Assembly: GCA_964540815.1 (NCBI GenBank)
Contig: CAZIOH010000052.1
Coordinates: forward strand, 1 to 42,845
Reading direction: 5' to 3'
Length of the DNA: 42,845 bases
DNA from: CAZIOH01 sp964540815
GTDB lineage: Bacteria > Myxococcota_A > Polyangia > Fen-1088
Positions 17,601 through 25,128 of the stretch are shown here, piece by piece; within the stretch, counting starts at the first letter, position 1, and each line of letters begins with the position of its first letter. The position numbers were made by a program, and so were the translations under genes. Below the pieces are notes generated by a model that was not told the DNA's origin, made no database searches, and saw nothing but the letters and a program-made list of their open reading frames with translations.

Positions 17601-18919
17601 CCCTGGCCGCGGCGCTCGTGACGTGGACCGGCACCCACGTCGAGGATGGCGAGGACCTGCGGGAATCGGCGGCTTTCAGCCTGGCCCGCGGGCGCGGCAA
17701 CCGGGTGGCGGTCATCCACGCCCTCGCGCGCTTGCTCGGCCTGCGGGTCGACACGGTCCTCGCCCGCTCGCGGCTGACCGTGCCGGCGCTCGAGCCGCCG
17801 GTGGAGAGCGAGGTCGACGACTTCTCGGAGCCCCTGCTGCGCTTCCGGCTTCCCGAGGAGGTCTTCGTCGATGCCAGGCTGAAGCACGCCCCCCTCGGCT
17901 ACCTTCCGCCGAGCCTCGATGGAGCCCCGTTCCTGTCGCTCGAGCCCGGCCGGCCGGCCCCGGGCGCCGCTGAGGCGGAGGTGGCCGCCGTCGGGCGCTT
18001 CGGTACGGCCCACGGGGCGGGTGTCCCGGACACTCGCGACGGCCGGGTGGTCGATCTCGCCCTCCGACTCGACGCGAGCGGGGCGGGTCGCGCCGAGGTG
18101 CGCGAGGAGCTGCGGGGCTGGCCGGCCCTCGAGTGGGCCGAGATCCTCGATCGGCTGGGTGGCGATCGCGACAAGATCCGCCAAGATTTCGAACAGCGCT
18201 GGTTGGGCGTACAGTTTGGAGGGGCGGTGCTCGAAGACTTGACGATCGATGTGCTCGGAGCGGACGGACGCCTGGTGTCTCGACGGATCTTCCTCGCTGG
18301 CCTCGCTGGCCCATCGCCGGAGGGGTCCGGCCCGGGGCTGTCGAAGCCCGGAACCGTGCCCGAGGCCGAGTCCGCGCCCGCGTCCACCGTGCTCCTGCCA
18401 GATGGCCCATACGTCGCGGCGAGCGTGCGGCTGCTCTACACGTTCTCGAGCGCGCGCATGGCCACCGCGGCGGGCGGCGAGCTGCGCTTTCAGCCGACCT
18501 TCTTTCGCTCGCAGCCAGGTCGGCGCTATGCCGCGGAGCCGGCGCGGCACACCGCGCTCGTGATGGGACCGGAGTTTCCGTTCGAGCTGCGGGCGCGCAT
18601 CGAGCTGCCGCCCGGAGCCTCGGTGGAGGCTCTCACCGATCGTCTCGCAGTCACCCGTCCCGGCGGCTACGAGTTCGTGGAGCAGCGTTCGGTCGACCCC
18701 GAGCGCGAGGGGACCGACGTCACCGCGCGGGCGCTGCACCTCAATCGCAAGGCCCGGATCCCGATCCTCCGGGTCGCGCCCGGCGACTACGCGGAGATCG
18801 CCCAGGAGCTGCGCCGGGTGGACAGCGCGGAGCAGAGGGAGGTGCGCTTTCGGCTGGGGCGCTCGTCCGGACGCCGCGCCACCGCCGCGGGTGCCCCTGC
18901 GTCGTCGGTCGGACCGTGA
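14675..18919 (+). CDS. Large DUF3857 / transglutaminase-fold lipoprotein, degenerate active site
   Basis: A 1414-residue paralogue of the preceding protein. The start is GTG at 14675, overlapping the upstream stop (GTGA). The N-terminus is a clear lipoprotein signal (AAVAWLPSLLGC, lipobox LLGC), then a Ser/Pro linker from codon repeats, helical repeats, DUF3857 (about residues 725-860: VVVLDRTVTRLLPDGTELT) and a transglutaminase-like core near 960-1060. Where the paralogue has FGDCKDKA, this one reads GRGNRVAV: the catalytic Cys is gone, and the His position is not conserved either, while an Asp (VFVDARL) remains. It is therefore probably not an enzyme but a binding or scaffolding subunit. 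Its stop overlaps the next gene by GTGA. Confidence 0.83.
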   Translation: MIHRSPSRGRSRGRSSGWSRSIAGLAAVAWLPSLLGCAGAGRAGARSSSSPPSPSPSSSSTPGPGASRPIDRAWGALVEGRDADADRGFAQVLVAAGQGSAEVDPAAAELAHFGRALLAFERGDVPSALEENLVLLEQAAAAPARPADARASSVRAMAAGRLGILLEERSGGGRARIEERILALLPAPLWSWQTRRELALQADGIARRRDDAELLARVGATAGCVRDIRLGQRLGFLPHVDLDREPPAAAVDDRAAPAAPSRRAHTLGCRISVPVDPSRPGAERVFAELEVPPAPGGAGGPPAQARAFDLVVESAGEARLLVDGGATARHTHGGAFRFGPRISVLRVSLTPGRHGLELRLASDGGRPTISLFAFPVAASEPARGGLPRPPEPLRGTPSADDAAAAVAELYVANRLGDGPAVWQLADRLEALPRFAVGRAVLAAARRDDPSVPANVARDRARTLWLEALAQDGELARPRQSLAGLDLEDERPRSAIDNARAAASAHPPGGRATTLGTSPAGWWLPELTLFAAYRLRGLDFDADQALARAVELGGESCAVIESALGHAEDRRDAAGEARWTAALAGCPSRLDLRLESLRKRGALPEAVNVLRRAIRLSPDSVELEAELASALLTLGRAAEAAEVLARVVAPSDVEGQLHLADALTAAGQRERARGVVTALLARRPDAMEAVHAARLLGIPLPLDAFRLDGRRVIREFETSGRTYQAPAVVVLDRTVTRLLPDGTELTLTHEIVRVQSKDAIEKWGEISLPEHAEVLTVRTHKADGSTREPEEVAGKDSVSAADLGIGDYVEKETLELRAPDEAFLRTRGFVGDRFYFQSFDAPLDRTEYLVVTDASEAARLHWDARAGAPAPEDEDRQEERPRLEGRPKDEDAGGRPPGRLRITTFARRAVPQRFAERSAVPAIEIVPSVRGWRGVTWRAWADFLREQTYGNARASAELLAAAEAVRHQAGAGASPEALAAALVTWTGTHVEDGEDLRESAAFSLARGRGNRVAVIHALARLLGLRVDTVLARSRLTVPALEPPVESEVDDFSEPLLRFRLPEEVFVDARLKHAPLGYLPPSLDGAPFLSLEPGRPAPGAAEAEVAAVGRFGTAHGAGVPDTRDGRVVDLALRLDASGAGRAEVREELRGWPALEWAEILDRLGGDRDKIRQDFEQRWLGVQFGGAVLEDLTIDVLGADGRLVSRRIFLAGLAGPSPEGSGPGLSKPGTVPEAESAPASTVLLPDGPYVAASVRLLYTFSSARMATAAGGELRFQPTFFRSQPGRRYAAEPARHTALVMGPEFPFELRARIELPPGASVEALTDRLAVTRPGGYEFVEQRSVDPEREGTDVTARALHLNRKARIPILRVAPGDYAEIAQELRRVDSAEQREVRFRLGRSSGRRATAAGAPASSVGP
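14813..14854 (+). repeat. TCG/CCA codon repeat in lipoprotein linker
   Basis: TCG runs followed by alternating TCG/CCA codons code SSSSPPSPSPSSSS directly after the lipobox region, a flexible tether between the lipid anchor and the folded part. Confidence 0.75.
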
Positions 18920-20580
18920 GGGGGGCGGGCGCTCCCGGGAGACGCCCACTGGGCGTTGCCGGCACCGGTACCGTCGCCGTCGCCGTCGCGCGGGTCGGCG
19001 TCGTCGCCGGTTTGAAGGTGCTCGCCGCCGCGGCGGCCGCCGGGTCCCTGCTCCTTGGGTGCGGAGATCGCCGGGCCGCCTCGGACGCCTCCCAGGATCG
19101 TCTGGTGGTGGCCCGGGCGGTCGATGCCACCAACCTCGATCCGGCCCGCTCGACCGACGTCGAGTCGCTGGAGGTCGCCGAGCAGGTCTTCGGTCGGCTG
19201 GTGCGCTTTGCGGCCGGTCGCCTCGAGCCCGAACCCGATCTCGCCACCGCCTGGTCCGTCAGCGCGGACGGAACGGTCTGGACCTTCGATCTGCGGGCGG
19301 GGGTGAAGTTCCACGACGGAACCCCCTTCGACGCGGCGGCCGTGGTCTTCTCGTTCGAGCGCCAGCTCCTCGGCGGGCATCCCTCGCACGAGCCCGACTT
19401 CGTGTGGGCCCGCAGCTACCAGGACATCAAGCAGGTCACGGCCGTCGGCCCGCTGCGGGTTCAGTTTCACATCAGCCGCCCCTATGCGCCTTTTCTCGCG
19501 AACCTGGCGATCGGCCCGGCCGCCATCGTCTCGCCCACGGCCGTGCGCAAGTGGGGCGCGCAGTTCGGTCGTCACCCGGTCGGCACCGGGCCCTACCGCT
19601 TCCTCGAATGGATCCCCGGCGACCGCATCACGCTCGAGCGCAACGACGAATACTGGGACGCCAAGGCCAAGATCCGCTACCTCGTGCTGCTCACCTCGCG
19701 CGATTCCCGCCAGCGGACGCAGGTGCTCGAATCGGGCGCCGCCGACATCGCGGAGCAGCTCGAGCCCGACGACATCCCGCTCATCCGTCTCGATCCCGAG
19801 CTGCGCCTGGTGACGGCGCCCGCCGCGCTGGTGGCCTTCATCGCGCTCAACACACAGAAGCGGCCGCTCGACAACCCACGCATCCGGCGAGCCCTCGGGT
19901 ACGCCATCCGCCGCGACGCCATCGTGCGGTACTTCTACCAGGGCGTCGCGCGCCCGGCGGTGGGGCCGCTGCCCCCCAACGTCTGGGGGACGCGGTCCGA
20001 CCTGGTCACCTTCGGATACGATCCGGAGCGGGCGCGCACCCTCCTCGCCGAGGCCGGCTTCAGCGGCGCGGTGGCGCGGCCCCTCAAGCTCTACGTGTCG
20101 TCGGTGGCCCGCCAGTACCTCCCCTCTCCCGAGCGCGTGGCCCAGGTGGTGCGGCGCTGTCTCGAGGACGTGGGCCTCCCGGTCCAGGTCTACGTGAAGG
20201 ATCCGGCGGAGCTGCAGCGGGCCCTGTGGGCGGGCGAGCACGACATGGCGATCACCGGCTGGTTCGGGGCCAACGGCGATCCCGACAATTTTCTTTACAC
20301 CCTGCTCGACTCGGACAACACCACCGGGATCCACCCGTCGAACATCGCGTTTTACTCCAACGCCTGGTTCCACGACATCATCGGGATGGCCCAGCGCACC
20401 ACCGACCGCATCGAGCGCGAACGCCTGTATTCCCAGGCCCAGGCGCTGGTGGTCAACGACGCGCCCTGGATTCCGCTCGCCCACCCGACGGTGGTGTTCG
20501 GCACGCGGGCGGCGATCCGCGGGCTCGTGGTGCAGCCGTCGGGCATGGCCCTCTACCGGACCGTGGAGCGCGCCCAGTGA
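18916..20580 (+). CDS. ABC-type peptide-binding lipoprotein (SBP family 5), no permease nearby
   Basis: A periplasmic solute-binding protein of the DppA/OppA family, 554 residues. The start is GTG at 18916, overlapping the upstream stop (GTGA). The signal peptide (VLAAAAAAGSLLLGC) ends in lipobox LLGC at Cys-50. Family marks: LDPARSTDVESLEVAEQVFGRL, FDLRAGVKFHDGTPFDA, GTGPYRFLEW, NDEYWD, NPRIRRALGYAIRRDAIV. Closest in kind to proteins that bind di- or oligopeptides. No permease or ATPase gene is adjacent; instead the next gene, coupled by GTGA, is a sensor kinase. That suggests a sensing role, though a transporter elsewhere in the genome is possible. Confidence 0.9.
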   Translation: MRGAGAPGRRPLGVAGTGTVAVAVARVGVVAGLKVLAAAAAAGSLLLGCGDRRAASDASQDRLVVARAVDATNLDPARSTDVESLEVAEQVFGRLVRFAAGRLEPEPDLATAWSVSADGTVWTFDLRAGVKFHDGTPFDAAAVVFSFERQLLGGHPSHEPDFVWARSYQDIKQVTAVGPLRVQFHISRPYAPFLANLAIGPAAIVSPTAVRKWGAQFGRHPVGTGPYRFLEWIPGDRITLERNDEYWDAKAKIRYLVLLTSRDSRQRTQVLESGAADIAEQLEPDDIPLIRLDPELRLVTAPAALVAFIALNTQKRPLDNPRIRRALGYAIRRDAIVRYFYQGVARPAVGPLPPNVWGTRSDLVTFGYDPERARTLLAEAGFSGAVARPLKLYVSSVARQYLPSPERVAQVVRRCLEDVGLPVQVYVKDPAELQRALWAGEHDMAITGWFGANGDPDNFLYTLLDSDNTTGIHPSNIAFYSNAWFHDIIGMAQRTTDRIERERLYSQAQALVVNDAPWIPLAHPTVVFGTRAAIRGLVVQPSGMALYRTVERAQ

Positions 20581-23500
20581 AGCCCGAGCCGCCCCGTCCA
20601 CCGCGTGCACCCGAGGCGCCCTGGCGCATCGCGACCGGTGGGGGGGCGGGCGCGCGTGGGCCCGCGGTCGAGGATGTCGCCACGCCCCGGCCGCTCCCGG
20701 CGCCCCCGGCGACCGTCGTCTCCGGGTCCGCCTCCACCTCCGCCTCCACCTCCGCCTCTCTTGCTCCCTCGCTCGCGCGCTCGCCCTTCACCCCGACCTC
20801 GAATCGCGCGGGGGACGGTGGACCTGCGCCGGTCCCGGCGGCGGACGAGCGGCCGACCCCGCAGCGGACGACCTCCTCTGGCCGGACCGGCGGGGACCGC
20901 CCCGTGACCTCCTCCGGGCTGGCCCGGCTGTCGGGCATCTTCAGGTTCAGCCCGACGGTCGACACGGGTGGGGTCGACTTTCGCCAGCGCCGCGGGCTGC
21001 GCTGGCGCCTGTCGGTCTTCCTCATCGTGGCGACCCTGGTTCCGGTGATGGCCGTGGCGGCGGTCTCGATTGCGCTGGCCTTCTCCAGCGTCGATCAGGG
21101 CCTCGAGTACGAGGCGCGCCGCGGTCTCCAGCTCGCGCGCGCCCTCTTCCTGCAGGAGGTGCGGGATCGGGCCTCGGCCGCCTCCCTGCTCGGAGGGGAC
21201 GCGGCGTTGCTCGCGGCGGTGGCCGCCTCCGCCTCCAGCCCCTCGTCCCCATCCTCGGTGTCGTCGGCGTCAGCGTCGGCGTTGGCGTCGGCGCGCGTGC
21301 GGCAGCGGGTCGGGGAGATCTCGGAGCAGCTGCCCACCGTCCTGTTCGAGGTCACCGAGGCCAGTGGTCGGGTGCTGGCCCGGTGCGCCGCCGGCTCCTG
21401 CGACGGGAGCACCCTCGGCGATGCCTTCGCCGACTTCGAAGCGGCGGACCATTCTCCCGTCGTCCGCCGCGCCCTCGAGTTCGAGCGCAGCGTGAGCATC
21501 GAGTCGGCGGGCAACCACCTGGCGGTGCGCGCGGCGCTCCCCTTGGTCGATCCGGCGTTGAAGCTGCTCGGGGCGGCCGTGGTGTCGGCCCGGGTCGACG
21601 GTCCGATGGTCGACCAGATCAAGGCCGAGCTCGGCACCTCGCGCGACGTCGTGGTCTACGCGGGGAGCAACCCGACCACCTCCACCTTCCTGGCTCCCAC
21701 CGGCGAACGCCTGACCGGCCCACCCTTGCCGGTGGCGGCGGCCCGGCTCCTGCGCGCCGGGCATTCTCCGGTGGTGACGCTCGCCATCGGCGGGCGCGAT
21801 TATTCGGTCGCGTTCGGACCCATCCAGGACGTTGCGGGGCGGCGGGTCGGGCTGCTCGGGATCGCGCTCGATCGCGAGACGGTGGCGGCCGCCCGCCAGC
21901 GCGTGACCGTGACCCTCCTGCTCGGCGCGGTCTCGGTCCTGCTGATCGCCCTCGGTCTGGCGGATCTCCTGGCGCGTCGCCTCACCCGGCCGCTGCGCGA
22001 TCTGCACACCGCCGCGCTCTCGATCGCCAACGGCAACCTGCAGACGCGCATCGAGGTGGACACCCCGGACGAGCTCGGGGACGTCGCCTCCGCGTTCCGG
22101 GTGATGATCAAGAGCCTGCGCGACAACCAGGAACGCCTGGCGGCCCGGGTGCGCGAGCTGGTGACGGTCCACCAGGTGGGGCGCGCGGTGAGCTCTGTCG
22201 TGGACCTCGACCTCGTGCTGCGCTCGGTGGCGTCCGAGTCGATGGCGGTGCTCGGGGCGCGGACCGCCGCGATCGCGCTGCCCTACCGCCGCGCCCCGGC
22301 CCACCCTCAGCTCGATGGTGGCCCCAGCGACCCCGCGCAGGGCTGGGACGGTTTCGTGATCCGGGCGGTGGCGGGGCAGTCGGTGGGCAAGCGGCTGGCC
22401 GAGATGGCGCAGGTCGTGGCGGCCATCGGCACCCCACGTCGGGCCCGCCAGGTCGAGCTCGATCCCGAGCTGGCAGACGCGGCCCGCAGCGCGGGAATCG
22501 AGGGTCCGGTGCTGGCGGCTCCCTTGGTGCTGAAGGACCGATTGATGGGGGTGATCCTGGTGGGGCGGCTTGGCGACGCGCCGTTCTCCGACGCGGACCT
22601 GCGGCTCCTGGTCACGCTGGCGGACCAGACCGCCTCGGCCATCGAGAACGCCCGGCTCTATTCGGAGGTCCGCGCTTTCTCGGAGAACCTCGAGCTCAAG
22701 GTCCGCGAGCGCACCCTCGAGCTCGAGCGTTCCAAGGCCGAGACCGAGGAGGCGCTGCGCGAGCTGCGGGCCGCCCAGGCCCAGCTCATCCACTCGGAGC
22801 GGATGGCGGGGCTCGGGCAGCTGGTGGCGGGGATCGCCCACGAGGTGAACTCACCGGCCGCCGCCGTGCAGGGCTCGCTCGACGCGCTTCACGACACCGT
22901 GGAGCGTCTCGAGCTGCGGGGGCGCGAGCTCCACGGGCTCGGGCTGCCGCCCGCGGCCCTGGTGGCCTTCTTCGAGCTGGTCGACGCCGCGATGAAGAAG
23001 CAGTCCGCCCGCACCCTCCCCACGGCGGTGGAGACCCGCCTGCTCGGTCGCCGCCTGCAGTGGGTGCTGCAGGGGCTCCCTGGCTGTCAGGCGGCCGCGA
23101 GCGCGCTCAGCGAGCTCGGCCCGGACGCCGAGTGGATCGCCGCCGCGCTCAAGGATCTGGCCGGCGGGCGCGATCTGGTCCCGCTCGCCGGGTACCTGCG
23201 CGAGCTGGCCTTCCTGGTGCGGACCTCCTCCACCATCCGCACCGCCATTCAGTCGATCCGGCGCATCGTGGGCGCCCTCCGGCGCTACTCGCGGCTCGAC
23301 GAGGCGCCGACGGACAACGTGGATCTCCACGCCGGGATCGAGGACACGCTGGTGATCCTGGCACACCTGTTGAAGTCGACCGAAAAAGGGATTAATGTCG
23401 AGCGTTCATACGGGGATATTCCTCCGATTCAGGCGTATGTGGGCGAGCTGAACCAGGTGTGGACAAACCTCATCCACAACGCGGTTCAGGCGATGGGCGG

Positions 23501-23813
23501 CACGGGTGAGATTTTGATCGAGACTTCGGTGGAGGGCGGGGATGTTCGGGTGGCAATTCAAGACAATGGCCCAGGCATTCGACCAGACGTGATGTCCAGA
23601 ATCTTCGAGCCGTTCTTCACGACCAAGGGAAAGGGCGAAGGGACGGGCCTCGGTCTCAGCATCGCCCACCGGATCGTCGAGAAGCACGCAGGAAGAATTC
23701 GGGTGCAGAGCGCGCCGGGGCGAACCCGCTTCGAGGTCGAGCTGCCAATTTCGCAATCGCAAACCCAATTCCCCACCCAGCCGGGTGACATCCCCCGGGG
23801 GGAAGAGAATTGA
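20577..23813 (+). CDS. Membrane sensor histidine kinase (periplasmic sensor, HAMP, GAF, DHp, HATPase)
   Basis: A 1078-residue kinase starting at GTG 20577, with GGAG 8 nt upstream and GTGA overlap with the SBP stop. Order: cytoplasmic Pro/Ser-rich tail (1-140, with 12-bp codon repeats), TM1 (about 143-167), periplasmic dCache-like domain, TM2 (443-466), HAMP (467-520), GAF (about 535-700), coiled coil, DHp with phospho-acceptor His755 (GIAHEVNSP), and HATPase with N box NLIHNAVQAM, DNGPGI, FEPFFTTK and GTGLGLS. About 140 residues lie between His755 and the second DHp helix (RRIVGALRRYSRL), roughly twice the usual length. The HATPase part uses clearly different codons (see findings). TTGA overlap with the response regulator marks it as the cognate partner. 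Confidence 0.93.
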   Translation: MKPEPPRPPRAPEAPWRIATGGGAGARGPAVEDVATPRPLPAPPATVVSGSASTSASTSASLAPSLARSPFTPTSNRAGDGGPAPVPAADERPTPQRTTSSGRTGGDRPVTSSGLARLSGIFRFSPTVDTGGVDFRQRRGLRWRLSVFLIVATLVPVMAVAAVSIALAFSSVDQGLEYEARRGLQLARALFLQEVRDRASAASLLGGDAALLAAVAASASSPSSPSSVSSASASALASARVRQRVGEISEQLPTVLFEVTEASGRVLARCAAGSCDGSTLGDAFADFEAADHSPVVRRALEFERSVSIESAGNHLAVRAALPLVDPALKLLGAAVVSARVDGPMVDQIKAELGTSRDVVVYAGSNPTTSTFLAPTGERLTGPPLPVAAARLLRAGHSPVVTLAIGGRDYSVAFGPIQDVAGRRVGLLGIALDRETVAAARQRVTVTLLLGAVSVLLIALGLADLLARRLTRPLRDLHTAALSIANGNLQTRIEVDTPDELGDVASAFRVMIKSLRDNQERLAARVRELVTVHQVGRAVSSVVDLDLVLRSVASESMAVLGARTAAIALPYRRAPAHPQLDGGPSDPAQGWDGFVIRAVAGQSVGKRLAEMAQVVAAIGTPRRARQVELDPELADAARSAGIEGPVLAAPLVLKDRLMGVILVGRLGDAPFSDADLRLLVTLADQTASAIENARLYSEVRAFSENLELKVRERTLELERSKAETEEALRELRAAQAQLIHSERMAGLGQLVAGIAHEVNSPAAAVQGSLDALHDTVERLELRGRELHGLGLPPAALVAFFELVDAAMKKQSARTLPTAVETRLLGRRLQWVLQGLPGCQAAASALSELGPDAEWIAAALKDLAGGRDLVPLAGYLRELAFLVRTSSTIRTAIQSIRRIVGALRRYSRLDEAPTDNVDLHAGIEDTLVILAHLLKSTEKGINVERSYGDIPPIQAYVGELNQVWTNLIHNAVQAMGGTGEILIETSVEGGDVRVAIQDNGPGIRPDVMSRIFEPFFTTKGKGEGTGLGLSIAHRIVEKHAGRIRVQSAPGRTRFEVELPISQSQTQFPTQPGDIPRGEEN
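20727..20759 (+). repeat. 12-bp tandem repeat in kinase N-terminal tail
   Basis: TCCGCCTCCACC repeated about 2.7 times codes SASTSASTSAS ahead of the first transmembrane helix. A second low-complexity Ser/Ala tract of the same kind is at 21236-21295 in the periplasmic domain. Confidence 0.8.
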
Positions 23814-24871
23814 GAGCTGGAGAGATCCGCCTGCGCGAGCACATCCTCTGTGTGGACGATGAAGAAGGGATCCTGACCGCCCTCCGGCAACAGCTGTCCG
23901 CCCGCTTCGGCGGCGAGTGCGACATCGCGGTGGCCAAGAACGCGCGCGACGCGCTGGATCTCATCGAGGTCCTGCAGCGGGACGGCGAGGAGCTCGCGGT
24001 GGTGATCGCCGATCAGATCATGCCCGGGATGAAGGGGGTGGAGCTCCTGGAGGAGGTGCACCGGCGCAGCCCACGCACCGTGAAGATCCTGCTCACCGGG
24101 CAGGCGGGGCTGGAGGCCGTCATCTACGCCATCAACCGCGCGGCGCTCGACCAGTACATCCCCAAGCCCTGGGACGAGCCCGACCTGCGGCTCACCATCC
24201 AGAACTTCCTGTCGCGCTTTCGCCTGGAGAAGGAGCGGGGAGAGCTCTTGGCCGAGCTGCGCAGCAAGAACGCAGAGCTGGCCAACCTGAACTCCTCCCT
24301 CGAGGAGAAGGTGGCGATCCGCACCCGTGAGCTCGAGACCCTCAACGCCCGCCTGTCCGAGCTGGCCATCACCGACGGGCTGACCGGGCTGTACAACCAC
24401 CGCCACTTCCGGGAGCGGCTGGCCCTCGAGCTCGAGCGCAGCAACCGCACCGGCCGGCCCCTGTCGGTCCTGATGATCGACGTGGACAGCTTCAAGCACT
24501 ACAACGATTGCCACGGTCACCTGGCCGGCGACAACGCCCTGCGTGGGGTCGCCAAGGTGCTGCAGCACGGCCGGCGGGCCAACGACGTGGTGGCCCGCTA
24601 CGGGGGCGAGGAGTTCGCGATCCTCCTGGTGGATGCGGTCGGCTCCTCGGCCAAGGAGGTCGCGGAGCGGGTGGTGGCCCAGATCGCCGAGTTCCCTTTC
24701 GAGTTCGGGGCGACCCAACCGCTCGGTCGCCTGACCATCTCGGTGGGGGTCGCGACCGCGCCAGCGGATGGGGGCGACGCCGCCACGGTCCTCACGGCCG
24801 CCGACCGGGCGCTCTTCGCCGCCAAGAGCGCCGGCCGCAATACCGTCCGGGTCGCGCGCGCGGCGCCCTGA
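23810..24871 (+). CDS. Response regulator with GGDEF output (diguanylate cyclase)
   Basis: A 353-residue REC-GGDEF protein. The start is TTG at 23810, overlapping the kinase stop (TTGA), with GGGGGAAGAGA before it. The receiver domain (about 10-130) has the acidic pair DDEE at 16-19, phospho-acceptor Asp68 (VIADQIMPG), the Thr of LLTGQ and Lys119 (IPKPW). A coiled coil (about 138-182) joins it to the GGDEF domain, which has an active site GGEEF at 265-269 and an intact inhibitory I-site RAND at 256-259. It should make c-di-GMP from two GTP when phosphorylated, with product feedback. The adjacent genes on the other side are flagellar, a common target of c-di-GMP. Confidence 0.95.
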   Translation: MRAGEIRLREHILCVDDEEGILTALRQQLSARFGGECDIAVAKNARDALDLIEVLQRDGEELAVVIADQIMPGMKGVELLEEVHRRSPRTVKILLTGQAGLEAVIYAINRAALDQYIPKPWDEPDLRLTIQNFLSRFRLEKERGELLAELRSKNAELANLNSSLEEKVAIRTRELETLNARLSELAITDGLTGLYNHRHFRERLALELERSNRTGRPLSVLMIDVDSFKHYNDCHGHLAGDNALRGVAKVLQHGRRANDVVARYGGEEFAILLVDAVGSSAKEVAERVVAQIAEFPFEFGATQPLGRLTISVGVATAPADGGDAATVLTAADRALFAAKSAGRNTVRVARAAP

Positions 24872-24905
24872 GCCCGACCGGCCGAGCGCCGGAAATCCTG
24901 GACAT

Positions 24906-25058
24906 GGCCGTGCACTTGAACGTGAACGCCCCCGTGATCGTGATCGGGCTGGGTTCAACGAGCTGCGCGGGATGCGGACGCGATCTACCCGATCCGCGTC
25001 GCGTCTCGAGCGCCGATCGATCACGTCCAGGGTGGCGTTCCCGTGCACGTGCACGGCC
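24906..25058. repeat. 25-nt imperfect inverted repeat in convergent spacer
   Basis: Arms at 24906-24930 and 25034-25058 match as inverted copies at 22 of 25 positions, with a 103-nt loop. Both arms are built of degenerate GTGNNC hexamers; because GTGCAC is its own reverse complement, such arrays pair readily. The spacer (24872-25128) separates the GGDEF gene from the minus-strand flagellar genes and may end transcription from both sides. A short frame from ATG 24904 crosses the left arm but has no coding support. Confidence 0.55.
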
Positions 25059-25128
25059 ACGGGGGCGGCCACGATCAGGATCACGTCGGGTCGACGGGCT
25101 GACGGCCTTCGCGCCCGAGAGGGTTGAT

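Noticed and set aside
14846..18949. 1367-codon open frame antisense to the second transglutaminase-fold gene
   Set aside because: Arg/Gly-rich shadow frame with no domain; the forward frame has a lipobox, DUF3857 and coupled ends.
24904..25126. Small ORF starting MAVHLNVNAPVIVI
   Set aside because: It is read from hexamer repeats and then from Arg/Ser-rich sequence running into the antisense of the next gene; no ribosome site and no coding bias.
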